A DNA stretch of 6,829 nucleotides from Actinomycetota bacterium (GCA_018902765.1 JAHIQC010000125.1:1-6829); one strand, 5' to 3'; counted from the first letter of the stretch, positions 1 to 6,301 are shown. A program made the numbers and translations. The notes: generated from the letters alone by a model not told the origin.

Positions 1-387
1 AAGCCCATCAACCTGGGCGAGCAGACGTACTTCGAGCCCCAACGGGCCGAGATCGCGGACCTCGTCAAGACGTGGTGGGGTGTCGATATCGGGGTAGAAG
101 ATAACGTAACGCGTGTCATCGTCTACAACGGAGCCGGTGTCCCCGGCATAGCCGGGCTGGCCGCGCAGCAGCTCATCCGTGCCGGATACAGAGTCGTGGA
201 CACGCAGAACGCGGACACGTTCGGGTACGCTACCACCAAGGTGATCGTTCAAAACGGATCGCTTTCATCGGCCGATGGGCTCGTGAAGACCCTTGGCGTC
301 GGTGACGTTTCTCAGAAGGCCGCCGATCAGCAAGTCGCGGATATCATCGTGATAATCGGCAAGGACTACGTGCCGCCTGCGAAGTAG
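1..387 (+). CDS. LCP (LytR-CpsA-Psr) family protein, C-terminal part with LytR_C domain (5' truncated by window)
   Basis: Frame 1 is open from the first base to TAG at 385-387, giving the last 128 residues of a longer protein. After a short linker (residues 1-35 of the visible part), residues about 38-126 match the LytR_C pattern. A beta strand leads into a glycine turn (VIVYNGAGVPGIAG), then a helix, then AGYRVVD, an NAD motif, TTKVIVQ, and a final strand plus turn ADIIVIIGKDY. In this family the missing N-terminal part usually carries a membrane anchor and the LCP catalytic domain, which transfers wall polymers to peptidoglycan outside the membrane. LytR_C is a small extracytoplasmic module of uncertain role. 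rsfS starts 63 bases after the stop with no clear terminator or promoter between, so the two are probably co-transcribed. The domain call is firm. Whether the upstream part is a full LCP domain cannot be seen. Confidence 0.85.
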   Translation, partial: KPINLGEQTYFEPQRAEIADLVKTWWGVDIGVEDNVTRVIVYNGAGVPGIAGLAAQQLIRAGYRVVDTQNADTFGYATTKVIVQNGSLSSADGLVKTLGVGDVSQKAADQQVADIIVIIGKDYVPPAK

Positions 388-436
388 GCGAGGCGCGAAG
401 CACGCTAACCGCGCGGCCCGAATGGCCGCAGAATGC

Positions 437-447
437 AAGGAAAGAGG
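437..447 (+). promoter_or_regulatory. Ribosome binding site that decides the rsfS start
   Basis: AAGGAAAGAGG lies 3 nt (GAC) before the ATG at 451, with its purine core a normal distance upstream. The in-frame ATG at 433 sits before this sequence and has no comparable site, so 451 is the better start. Confidence 0.6.
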
Positions 448-450
448 GAC

Positions 451-888
451 ATGGAACTGGAATCACGCGAAATCGCTGTCATCGCTGCTGAGGCGGCGAG
501 TGACAAGAAGGCCACCGACATTCTCGCCATCGATGTTGCGCAACTGCTTGTGGTGACGGATTACTTCGTCATCTGCACCGGCAGCAACGACAGGCAGGTA
601 CGCTCCATCGCCGATGAGGTCGAAGAGCAGATCCGCGTGCGCTGCGGCCTTAAGCCCATCGGGCGTGAAGGACAGTCTGAAGGCAAATGGGTGCTGCTCG
701 ACTTTGTCGATGTGGTGGTCCACGTCTTTCAGCCCGACGAACGCGGCTTCTATCGTCTAGAGAAGCTCTGGAGTGACGCGCCGCGTCTTGCACTGCCTAA
801 GACGGTCGAAGGACGAGCTCCGCTTGAGGCGCCTCGGCTGTCAGTGATCGACGACGAGGCTGAACCGGTGGAGGAACAGACGCCGTGA
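451..888 (+). CDS. rsfS: Ribosomal silencing factor RsfS (RsfA/Iojap family)
   Basis: RsfS binds ribosomal protein uL14 on the free 50S subunit and blocks joining with 30S, lowering translation in starvation or stationary phase. The 145-residue product shows the family fold throughout. An N-terminal helix carries KKATDILAIDV (19-29). The hallmark TDYFVICTGSNDRQVRSIAD follows at 36-55. Then come GREGQSEGKWVLLDF (71-85) and the closing VVHVFQPDERGFYRLEKLW (89-107). The core ends near residue 111. The remaining ~34 residues are an acidic, proline-containing tail (ending VEEQTP) that is poorly conserved in the family. An in-frame ATG at 433 would add six residues, but the Shine-Dalgarno favours 451. 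The stop overlaps the permease start (GTGA, 885-888), indicating translational coupling. rsfS next to an LCP gene and near leuS is a familiar Gram-positive neighbourhood. Confidence 0.95.
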   Translation: MELESREIAVIAAEAASDKKATDILAIDVAQLLVVTDYFVICTGSNDRQVRSIADEVEEQIRVRCGLKPIGREGQSEGKWVLLDFVDVVVHVFQPDERGFYRLEKLWSDAPRLALPKTVEGRAPLEAPRLSVIDDEAEPVEEQTP

Positions 889-1820
889 GGCAGGTCTTGC
901 GGCGGTACTGGATCCAGGCCGCTTTGATCGGCGTCGCTGTTGTTTGGGGCGCCACTTTCATCGTCGTGAAGGACGCCGTCGCAGCCTACCCGCTGTATTC
1001 GTTCCTGACGCTGCGTTTCGGCATCGCCGTTGTGGCGTTCGTCGCGATATTTCCGCGTGCGTTCTCCAAACTCGATCTTTCGACCGTGCGAGTCGGGCTT
1101 TTGGCCGGCGCGTTTCTGTGTGCTGGATACATCTTTCAGACATGGGGACTTCAGGGTACGTCTGCGAGTAAGGCCGCGTTCATCACAGGGATGTTTGTGG
1201 TGATCACTCCTGTCATGCAGGCGGTGCTGCTTCGCGCCGTGCCGCGCAACGCGACCATCATCGGTGTTGTCCTTGCGGTCCTGGGACTGTGGCTGCTTTC
1301 GGGCGCTTCGGCACAAGGGTGGAACATCGGTGATACCCGCGTCTTTCTGTGTGCGGTGGCGTACTCGGCTCATATGATCGTGCTCGGCGGTCCCGGTCGT
1401 CGTCATGATCCGCTCGCGCTCACTTTCGTGCAGCTCGCCGCTACGGCGGTCGTGTGTGGGGCTATGGCCCTGATGCTCGAGCGCCCTCTGTTGATGCCGC
1501 CGACCATGCAGGTCTGGGTCGCCCTCGTGATCACGGGCGTCTTTGCTTCGGCGGTGGCGTTCGCTGTCCAGACGTATGCACAGCGGTACATCCAGCCTGC
1601 ACGCACCGCGCTGATACTGATCAGCGAGCCTGCGTTCGGCGGCCTGTTCGGTTGGATCGCTGGTGAGTCGCTCGGTTTGCGTGGCCTGTCAGGCGCTGCG
1701 CTCATCTTGGGCGGCATGGTCTTTGCGGAGCTGGTGGGCGCGGCAGACGCGGCTCGGTCCGGAGTGGTTCTGGAGCCGTCCCTCGAGGGTCCGAGCGTCC
1801 CTGTGATGGAGGATCGCTAA
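885..1820 (+). CDS. EamA / drug-metabolite transporter superfamily permease
   Basis: This 311-residue inner-membrane protein has about ten hydrophobic helices in two EamA repeats (about residues 12-138 and 150-283), the usual DMT length and topology. Family hallmarks are the first helix with VVWGATFIVVKDA, the GLQGTSASKAAFITGMFVVITPV stretch closing repeat 1, and ISEPAFGGLFGWIAGESL near the end of repeat 2. These proteins move metabolites, amino acids or other small molecules, usually outward, by proton or substrate exchange. The sequence does not reveal this one's substrate. The start is GTG inside the rsfS stop (4-bp overlap), with GGAGGAA at 870-876 eight bases upstream, so the start is well supported. 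A polar ~28-residue C-terminal tail follows the last helix. It probably shares the lcp-rsfS transcript; the functional link to rsfS is unknown. Confidence 0.9.
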   Translation: MRQVLRRYWIQAALIGVAVVWGATFIVVKDAVAAYPLYSFLTLRFGIAVVAFVAIFPRAFSKLDLSTVRVGLLAGAFLCAGYIFQTWGLQGTSASKAAFITGMFVVITPVMQAVLLRAVPRNATIIGVVLAVLGLWLLSGASAQGWNIGDTRVFLCAVAYSAHMIVLGGPGRRHDPLALTFVQLAATAVVCGAMALMLERPLLMPPTMQVWVALVITGVFASAVAFAVQTYAQRYIQPARTALILISEPAFGGLFGWIAGESLGLRGLSGAALILGGMVFAELVGAADAARSGVVLEPSLEGPSVPVMEDR

Positions 1821-1823
1821 CCC

Positions 1824-1844
1824 GGGAGTCAAGTTCGGATTCCC
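1824..1844 (+). terminator. Possible weak terminator hairpin after the permease gene
   Basis: GGGAGTC (1824-1830) pairs with GATTCCC (1838-1844), a 7-bp stem including one G-U pair, with a 7-nt loop. It starts 3 bases after the permease stop. There is no T-run after it, only TTGG, so efficient Rho-independent termination is doubtful. The position between operon end and the tRNA promoter is what makes it plausible. Confidence 0.3.
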
Positions 1845-1859
1845 TTGGCGAAGTGCGGG

Positions 1860-1887
1860 TTGACCGTGTCGCGAAGCTTGGTATACT
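1860..1887 (+). promoter_or_regulatory. Sigma70-type promoter of the tRNA-Ala gene
   Basis: TTGACC (1860-1865) and TATACT (1882-1887) are each one mismatch from consensus and are separated by 16 bases. The predicted start of transcription, near 1894, would leave a leader of about 26 nt before the mature tRNA end at 1920. This is the best promoter in the window, as expected for a stable RNA. Confidence 0.75.
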
Positions 1888-1919
1888 ACCGCTTGCCGCT
1901 CATAGCGGCGCCCAGAAGT

Positions 1920-1995
1920 GGGGCCATAGCTCAGCTGGGAGAGCGCATGGCTGGCAGCCATGAGGTCAGGGGTTCGATCCCCCTTGGCTCCACCA
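1920..1995 (+). tRNA. tRNA-Ala (anticodon GGC)
   Basis: The 76 bases fold as a full cloverleaf. Acceptor arm GGGGCCA (1920-1926) pairs with TGGCTCC (1985-1991), giving the G3:U70 wobble pair that is the main alanine identity element. The D arm is GCTC/GAGC. The anticodon stem CATGG/CCATG encloses the loop CTGGCAG with anticodon GGC, which reads GCC and GCU. The T arm contains GGTTCGATCC. The discriminator is A, and CCA is encoded in the DNA (1993-1995). All stems are intact and nothing suggests decay or interruption. Confidence 0.97.
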
Positions 1996-2073
1996 AGAGC
2001 ATCTAAGCTCAGGCCGTACCTAGGAAGAGATGCCGAGAGGCAGCAGCACAGCGGTTTGGGTTGTTCGATTTGT

Positions 2074-2110
2074 GAAGAAGCCTACTCTCAGGAGTGGGCT
2101 TCTTCTCGTT
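2074..2110 (+). terminator. Rho-independent-type terminator of the tRNA-Ala unit
   Basis: GAAGAAGCCTACTC (2074-2087) pairs over 14 bp, with one T-G wobble, with GAGTGGGCTTCTTC (2092-2105) around the tetraloop TCAG. The tail TCGTT is only weakly T-rich; much of the T content lies in the 3' arm (CTTCTTC). It lies 79 bases after the tRNA and before the AbiE control region, so it would insulate the two units. Confidence 0.65.
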
Positions 2111-2162
2111 CTCGACCTGTGGTCGGCTTGGGGCCGTTCGGCCTTTCGCGCTGAGAACCGAG

Positions 2163-2227
2163 CATAATGGTATAGTGTGTGTCGAGATAATACTACTCAG
2201 AAGGTGATTATCGTGACGCGCACTATA
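2163..2227 (+). promoter_or_regulatory. AbiE control region: -10 candidates and a 21-bp imperfect inverted repeat (putative AbiEi operator)
   Basis: Two -10-like hexamers are visible, CATAAT (2163-2168) and TATAGT (2171-2176). Neither has a convincing -35. The second forms the outer end of an inverted repeat whose arms are 2171-2191 and 2207-2227, separated by 15 bases. 17 of 21 positions match; the outer TATAGTG/CACTATA and inner GATAAT/ATTATC blocks are perfect. The spacer holds the Shine-Dalgarno AGAAGG, and the right arm contains the GTG start at 2213. AbiEi antitoxins are known to repress their own operon by binding inverted repeats over the promoter with their winged helix, which fits this layout. 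As RNA the same element could form a long stem covering the start codon, provided transcription begins upstream of the left arm. Confidence 0.6.
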
Positions 2228-3019
2228 ACCGAGCTAGGTCCACGCGAGGCTGAGTTCCTCGCCACCATGGCAAGCACCGCCAAGGACATCTTTACGATGG
2301 AGGCCGCTGAGCGGTTCTGGGGTTCAGGCTCGGCGACACGAAATGTATTGTCTCGACTTGAGTCGAAGGGGTGGCTTGAACGCCTCGAGCGAGGCAAGTA
2401 CATGCTTGTTCCGCTTGAGGCGGGGGTCGATCGCGAGTGGAGTGAGGATCCGCTTGCCATCGGAAGCTTTCTTGTTCCCTCCGGAGGCGCCGCCTATTGG
2501 ACGGCCGTCCGGCATTGGGGATGGACCACGCAGCTTCCAAGGACGCAGTTCTTCATCACCGCCCGGCGTCGGGCATCGAGGGGCACCTATCTCGGCGTGC
2601 CCTATAGGTTTGTTACGCTCAAACCGGATCGCGTCTTCGGACTCACGCAGGAGTGGGTTGAGGGCTTGGCGATTCGTGTTACCAATCGCGAGCGTACGCT
2701 GCTCGACATCCTCGACCGCCCCGATCTAGCTGGTGGAATCGCCGAGGTCAGTGCGGCGCTGAAGGTCTCTTGGCGCGATGTTGATCCTGAGCTGCTGACG
2801 GAGTACATCGAGCGATTCGGCAGTGGGACCGTGCCGAAGCGGCTTGGCTATCTTGCCGAGGAGCTTGATCTCGACGGCGTCAGTGACTGGACTCAGCGCT
2901 GGCGCTCCATGATGGGCACAGGAATCACCCTGCTCGAGCGCGGCGGGCCCAAATCAGGACGAATCCTTACACGCTGGGGACTACAGATCAATGCCGGCAA
3001 GAGCAAGGGCGTGCGATGA
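2213..3019 (+). CDS. abiEi: Type IV toxin-antitoxin antitoxin / transcriptional autorepressor AbiEi
   Basis: AbiEi is the antitoxin of the AbiE type IV system: it neutralises the toxin's effect without binding it and represses the operon. The 268-residue product is within the usual family size. Residues about 8-68 form the winged helix-turn-helix, with the typical VLSRLESKGWLERLERGKY (45-63) running into ML-PL. The C-terminal antitoxin domain includes SGGAAYWTAVRHWGW (90-104), an arginine-rich ARRRASRG (117-124), and the family signature RERTLLDILDRPDLAGGI (159-176). The GTG at 2213 is preferred: AAGGTGA lies just upstream at 2201-2207. The in-frame GTG at 2177 lies in the left arm of the inverted repeat and has no good ribosome site, though it would give 280 residues. 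The stop overlaps the toxin start (ATGA), the classic arrangement. No frameshift or truncation is seen. Confidence 0.9.
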   Translation: MTRTITELGPREAEFLATMASTAKDIFTMEAAERFWGSGSATRNVLSRLESKGWLERLERGKYMLVPLEAGVDREWSEDPLAIGSFLVPSGGAAYWTAVRHWGWTTQLPRTQFFITARRRASRGTYLGVPYRFVTLKPDRVFGLTQEWVEGLAIRVTNRERTLLDILDRPDLAGGIAEVSAALKVSWRDVDPELLTEYIERFGSGTVPKRLGYLAEELDLDGVSDWTQRWRSMMGTGITLLERGGPKSGRILTRWGLQINAGKSKGVR

Positions 3020-3831
3020 TTCTGGAGACGAAGATCAAGTCCTTGGCGCGAAGGCAGGGCATTGACCCGGCCGTGGTCGATAGAGATCACGCGCTGGGGG
3101 TTGTGCTGTGGGCTATGCATTCGCGCGGCAGCCTGCAGGGCTGGGTCTTCAAAGGTGGGACGTGTCTTCGCAAGTGTCACTTCGGCGACTACCGTTTCTC
3201 TGAAGATCTAGACTTTACCGTCACGGGTAGGCTGAGCGTTGCAGCGGCGCAAGAGGCGATCACTGCGTGTGCCCCTGCTGCGGCGAGCCAGGGAATACAG
3301 CTCGTGCTCGATGCGATGCACGTGGATGTCATGAACGACGACTATGGCCGCGAGTCGGTCGAGATCAAGGTGCCCTATCGTGGGGCGCTTCGCATGGGTA
3401 GCGCTCAGAATGTCCAGTTTCACCTCAGCGCAGATGAGGTACTTGCGTTCGAGCCGGTGACTCTGCCGCTGCTTCACCCTTACGAAGATGCGTCCGCTCT
3501 CAAGTGCCGGATCAGCGCCTACGGGCTCGAGGAGGTCCTGGTCGAGAAGCTGCGTGCAGCAGCCGGACAACGCCGGCATGCGGTTGCTCGAGACATCTAC
3601 GACATCGCAAGTGTTGTGCGTAGGGGCGCGGACACGGAAGCGGCTTTGTCCGTCCTGCCTACAAAGGCGGCGTACAAGGCCGTCGATCTGTCGGACGCAG
3701 CAGCTCGCTTCCGAGCACGGGAGAACGAGTATGCAGTGAGCTGGCGCAGGACACTGCAATACTTGGTCATGGATGATCTGAGCTTCAGCGACGCGTTCTC
3801 GGTTGCAGCTGGTGTGCTCGGGAAGCTCTAG
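3016..3831 (+). CDS. abiEii: AbiEii/AbiGii family nucleotidyltransferase toxin
   Basis: AbiEii is a DNA-polymerase-beta-like nucleotidyltransferase. Relatives (the MenT toxins of Mycobacterium) stop growth by adding nucleotides to tRNA acceptor ends, and AbiE systems can give abortive phage resistance. The 271 residues carry the expected motifs. FKGGTCLRK (45-53) is the glycine-rich nucleotide loop. RFSEDLDF (60-67) supplies the metal-binding acids D64 and D66. VEIKV (115-119) holds E116, a likely third acid. EEVLVEKLRAAAGQRRHAVARDIYDI (172-197) supplies the conserved lysine K178 and RD-Y-D residues near the C-terminus. I therefore expect an active enzyme. Translation is coupled to the antitoxin by the ATGA overlap, with a weak GCAAGGG just upstream. 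The target RNA cannot be told from sequence. The next gene is 178 bases downstream and is probably a separate unit. Confidence 0.92.
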   Translation: MILETKIKSLARRQGIDPAVVDRDHALGVVLWAMHSRGSLQGWVFKGGTCLRKCHFGDYRFSEDLDFTVTGRLSVAAAQEAITACAPAAASQGIQLVLDAMHVDVMNDDYGRESVEIKVPYRGALRMGSAQNVQFHLSADEVLAFEPVTLPLLHPYEDASALKCRISAYGLEEVLVEKLRAAAGQRRHAVARDIYDIASVVRRGADTEAALSVLPTKAAYKAVDLSDAAARFRARENEYAVSWRRTLQYLVMDDLSFSDAFSVAAGVLGKL

Positions 3832-3846
3832 ACCGAGAGCCTCCCG
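3819..3846 (+). terminator. Possible terminator hairpin at the end of abiEii
   Basis: CGGGAAGCTCT (3819-3829) pairs with AGAGCCTCCCG (3836-3846): 11 positions with one A-C mismatch and a 6-nt loop. The stem includes the TAG stop of abiEii. No T-run follows, so this may be a pause or RNA-stabilising structure rather than an efficient terminator. Confidence 0.35.
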
Positions 3847-3881
3847 CTGTCACGCTCCCTTTGGCCGAGGATTTTCACTGT

Positions 3882-3979
3882 TTGGCTTCGCCCAGCAGCG
3901 CGTTGCATATTTTCAGTTCTGTCGGTTCAGGTTTTGGAAAGACCCTGTTCATGTCCTCGGGTGACGCTGTCACAGAACT
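3882..3979 (+). promoter_or_regulatory. Upstream region of the exported-protein cassette: weak promoter candidate and inverted repeats
   Basis: This AT-richer gap holds a possible promoter, TTGGCT (3882-3887) and CATATT (3906-3911) with an 18-base spacer. It also has a perfect 8-bp inverted repeat AGTTCTGT (3915-3922) / ACAGAACT (3972-3979), and a short dyad GTGAC-GCT-GTCAC (3961-3973) that overlaps the right arm by two bases. Either could be an operator for the downstream genes. Each element is short and could be chance. Confidence 0.3.
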
Positions 3980-4009
3980 ATTTGACGGCAGGGGGACAGG
4001 TGATTGGGT

Positions 4010-4927
4010 GTGCTCAAACGTTCTGTGTTTCTTCTTGTGATCGCCGTGCTGTGGTTGAGCATCGGTACACCGATCGTGTCAGCAGCGGTTGATGATGACT
4101 ATCGTGCCGAGTATGCAAGCATCTACGCCGGGAACCTCAACGACCAAGACGCGATGAAGGTCGCTGAGCGCCTGGACTCATGGAACTGGACTCGGCACAT
4201 CCTCGGCAGCTCATCTAGGAATCAGGTGCGCTGGTGGTCCATCACGGGCCAGGATCCTGCGCATCCCGGCGAGTACGCCGATGACGCGGACCTGCTCTAC
4301 TATTCAACTCACGGCGCCTCTAACGACGATCCTCAGCTCACACGGCAAAGGACGCTCATCTACGTGAACGGGGCCGTGCGAGACCGCCTGTACGCCGACG
4401 GCGGCGATGCGGCCGGCAATCCCGCAATCACACCGTCCGGTTGGCGCGTGACGGACCTGCAGTCACCGACTCGCTGGAACAACGACCTGGAGTGGGTCGT
4501 CCTTGCCGCCTGTAACCAGCTTGAGTATTGGGGCAGCAACGAGGATGGCGCGCACGAGTATGCGAGAGCGATGCTCGGGTACCCGCGACGTGTTCATTCC
4601 ATCCTGGGCTATCACGAATGGGCGCCTGAGGCTCCTTTGTACTCAGACGGACTGTATCGCGACACCAAGATCGCCCTGGACTTCATAGACAGCCAGAGCA
4701 GCTCAACGGGCTACGAGTCGATCGATTGGGCCTGGGAGAGCGCGAATGAGGCATACGGAATACCCCATTGGGCTGCGCTGAGGCACGCAGAGCATGCCGG
4801 GGAGACGATTTGGCGCCCGAAGTACGGATCCAGTGGCCTGTCCGTTGATGCGGATTCGTCCCCATGGGCCAAACCGAATATCGAGTTCGTCTACACGAGT
4901 TCAACGTTCACGAAAGATGTCTACTAG
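4010..4927 (+). CDS. Secreted protein with clan-CD-like His/Cys motifs (DUF6345-like, protease-like)
   Basis: The 305-residue protein begins with a signal peptide: LKR, a hydrophobic core at about 6-20, and a cleavage site near VSAA (23-26). It has no later membrane helix, so it is probably released or wall-associated. Two blocks stand out. DADLLYYSTHGAS (92-104) is a hydrophobic strand ending in His-Gly (H101). DLEWVVLAACNQL (159-171) is a strand ending in Ala-Cys (C168). This order, strand-HG then strand-AC, is the catalytic layout of clan CD cysteine peptidases (caspase, gingipain, CHAT). C168 is the only cysteine in the protein. I recall similar sequences under DUF6345; I infer peptidase-like function and have not shown it. 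GTG at 4010 is chosen because AGGTGA (3998-4003) lies 6 bases upstream; TTG at 4004 would add two residues. The next gene follows after 8 bases. A non-enzymatic role is possible. Confidence 0.75.
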   Translation: MLKRSVFLLVIAVLWLSIGTPIVSAAVDDDYRAEYASIYAGNLNDQDAMKVAERLDSWNWTRHILGSSSRNQVRWWSITGQDPAHPGEYADDADLLYYSTHGASNDDPQLTRQRTLIYVNGAVRDRLYADGGDAAGNPAITPSGWRVTDLQSPTRWNNDLEWVVLAACNQLEYWGSNEDGAHEYARAMLGYPRRVHSILGYHEWAPEAPLYSDGLYRDTKIALDFIDSQSSSTGYESIDWAWESANEAYGIPHWAALRHAEHAGETIWRPKYGSSGLSVDADSSPWAKPNIEFVYTSSTFTKDVY

Positions 4928-4935
4928 GGGGAAAC

Positions 4936-5907
4936 ATGCGCATTTCAGCAAATCTTCAGAGGCTCGCAGCGGTGTTTGTTGCCAGCGCGCTTGCGGTGTT
5001 TGTCGGTATCGGTGTCGCCAAGGCAGCGAACTCTCAGGTGCTTATCGCCGGAGACGCGGTGGTCGCTTTGGGCGGCCGCCTGTCGGAAGAAGTCGAGGCA
5101 CCCCCGGTGCTGAGCGCCACCACTGAGTCGTGGTCTGAGGCTCGCGTGGCCGAGATTCTCGGCTCCACGTTGGAGACAGTGGCCGTCAGTGGTGATGGAC
5201 AGGATTCAGTAGCTGGACGTTCAATGCGCCTGAAGCAAGGTGGGATGGTGCGTTTGGACATGCCGTCAGGTGGGTTCTATTTCGCGGGCGATTCCCCGGC
5301 AGGGCAGGCACCTGTGAGTGCGACTGCCGATGCCTCGGCGACCGTAGGTGCTGCGCGCAGGTACGTGGTTGCGCACGGCGGCATGCCGACAGATGCGGAG
5401 TTGTGGGGTATTCGGGATGTCGTGGCTTTGGAACTCTCACTGAGCGACACCGAGGCCGACGTCAATCGCTCGGAGGGCGCCGGGCGCAAGTGCATCGCTC
5501 GGTACGTCGAGTTCAGGCACACTGTGGGGGGAGTCCAGATCGATGGTCCGGACGGTGGCGACTGCATCAAAGTCCGTATCGATGCTGCGGGACTCGTGAA
5601 TGCGTACGGGCGTACGTGGACTGCGGTCGGCACCCCTTCGGAAAGCGTGGGCTCCGCCCCGAAAGCCGTTCGAGCGCGTGAAGCCCTGCGTCGCGCGATT
5701 GTAGGCGGAGGGCCCGGTAAGGGGAGACTGGCCGGGCGGGTGGACCTGCGAAACGCCCAGATGGTCTATGTGCGGCGCTCGGTTGGCCCGAACCGGTCGA
5801 GTTTGGTGCCAGCGTGGCGTTTTGTGGTAAATGCGGGTCAGGGAGACCAGAAGCTCTTTGTGGATGCACGCAGTGGTGCAGTGATCGATTCGGAACAAGG
5901 TCAGTAG
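4936..5907 (+). CDS. Exported hypothetical protein with PepSY/FTP-like C-terminal region
   Basis: This 323-residue protein has a clear signal peptide: RIS then a hydrophobic core at about 10-27, ending AKA-A near residue 30. ATG at 4936 follows AGGGGGAAA directly and leaves an 8-base gap after the previous stop. An upstream in-frame ATG at 4864 lies inside the preceding gene and would spoil the signal peptide. Residues ~70-165 are low-complexity and Ala/Gly/Ser-rich. From ~185 the pattern resembles PepSY/FTP propeptide-type modules: YVEFRHTVGGVQIDGPDGGD, IKVRIDAAGLV, an R-W motif, then LVPAWRFVV (about 290-298) and LFVDARSGAVIDSEQ at the C-terminus. Such modules act as intramolecular chaperones or inhibitors of secreted peptidases. 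The only two cysteines, C186 and C210, bracket the first strand pair and could form a disulfide. The family assignment is by eye; an adhesion or substrate-binding role is also possible. Confidence 0.7.
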   Translation: MRISANLQRLAAVFVASALAVFVGIGVAKAANSQVLIAGDAVVALGGRLSEEVEAPPVLSATTESWSEARVAEILGSTLETVAVSGDGQDSVAGRSMRLKQGGMVRLDMPSGGFYFAGDSPAGQAPVSATADASATVGAARRYVVAHGGMPTDAELWGIRDVVALELSLSDTEADVNRSEGAGRKCIARYVEFRHTVGGVQIDGPDGGDCIKVRIDAAGLVNAYGRTWTAVGTPSESVGSAPKAVRAREALRRAIVGGGPGKGRLAGRVDLRNAQMVYVRRSVGPNRSSLVPAWRFVVNAGQGDQKLFVDARSGAVIDSEQGQ

Positions 5908-5929
5908 GCGAGAGAGGGAGATCCGAAAG

Positions 5930-6295
5930 ATGCGGCGCAACAGAATCCTGCTGTCTTTACTGTTCTGCCTGCTAGCCCTCGGAGTGGTCGCATGCGGTCA
6001 GGCGAACGATGGGCATGTGGTCGTCGGAAGGTGGGGCGTTTCGACACAGTCAGGCGTCTTGGTCGAGTCTCTCGTATTCGAACCGGACGGCACCTTTCAG
6101 GTGGTGGACGCTTCCGGAATGGGGATTCAGGTGGGGTCCGCATCCTACCGGGTTATCGATGAGTCGAGAGTGGCTGCAGTCGAGCCGATCGGACCGGGCG
6201 GTACCTCTGTTGAGTTCAAAGTTGTTGGGGAGCGTCTCACTGTGACGGTTGGCGACTTGAGCGCGGGCGAGTTCAGGAGGATGAGCGACCGCTGA
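5930..6295 (+). CDS. Small lipoprotein, possibly lipocalin-like beta barrel
   Basis: The 121-residue product starts MRRNR, has a hydrophobic stretch (6-20), and a lipobox VVAC with C22 as the likely lipidated cysteine; C13 lies inside the helix. The mature ~100 residues read as alternating beta strands: GRWGV, SLVFEPDGTFQVV, ASYRVIDESRVAAV, SVEFKVVGERLTVTV and a terminal EFRRM. This 'G-W ... F-DGT-F ... Y-v ... L-v' rhythm is common in small lipocalin-like lipoproteins of Gram-positive bacteria. Function is unknown; membrane-anchored ligand binding or partner binding would be typical. AGGGAG (5915-5920) lies 9 bases before the ATG. The gene starts 22 bases after the preceding stop, so it is probably the third member of the export cassette. 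Confidence 0.8.
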   Translation: MRRNRILLSLLFCLLALGVVACGQANDGHVVVGRWGVSTQSGVLVESLVFEPDGTFQVVDASGMGIQVGSASYRVIDESRVAAVEPIGPGGTSVEFKVVGERLTVTVGDLSAGEFRRMSDR

Positions 6296-6301
6296 TAGTG
6301 C

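Noticed and set aside
413..429. Hairpin GCGGCC-CGAAT-GGCCGC between the LCP gene and rsfS as a terminator
   Set aside because: The stem is only 6 bp with no T-run, and no promoter for rsfS is apparent after it. Read-through is more likely.
750..1406. A 218-codon open frame on the minus strand opposite rsfS and the permease
   Set aside because: The product is rich in Arg, His, Asp and Ser with no domain pattern. The opposing frames are strongly supported genes, so this is a high-GC shadow frame. The same applies to the long minus-strand frames at 3208-3759, 5437-5940 and 6050-6598.
1975..1995. tRNA-Ala 3' end as an attachment site for an integrated element
   Set aside because: I looked for a second copy of the tRNA 3' sequence downstream. 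Only a short partial match (GGCTCCAC near 5160, inside a gene) was found, and there is no integrase in the window.
1999..2033. Inverted repeat GCATCT ... AGATGC just after the tRNA
   Set aside because: Six-base arms with a 22-base or longer spacer are expected by chance; the 14-bp hairpin at 2074-2105 is the better terminator.
1960..2154. An open frame running out of the tRNA 3' half through the terminator hairpin
   Set aside because: It starts inside the tRNA, has no ribosome site or recognisable protein pattern, and is explained by the RNA features.
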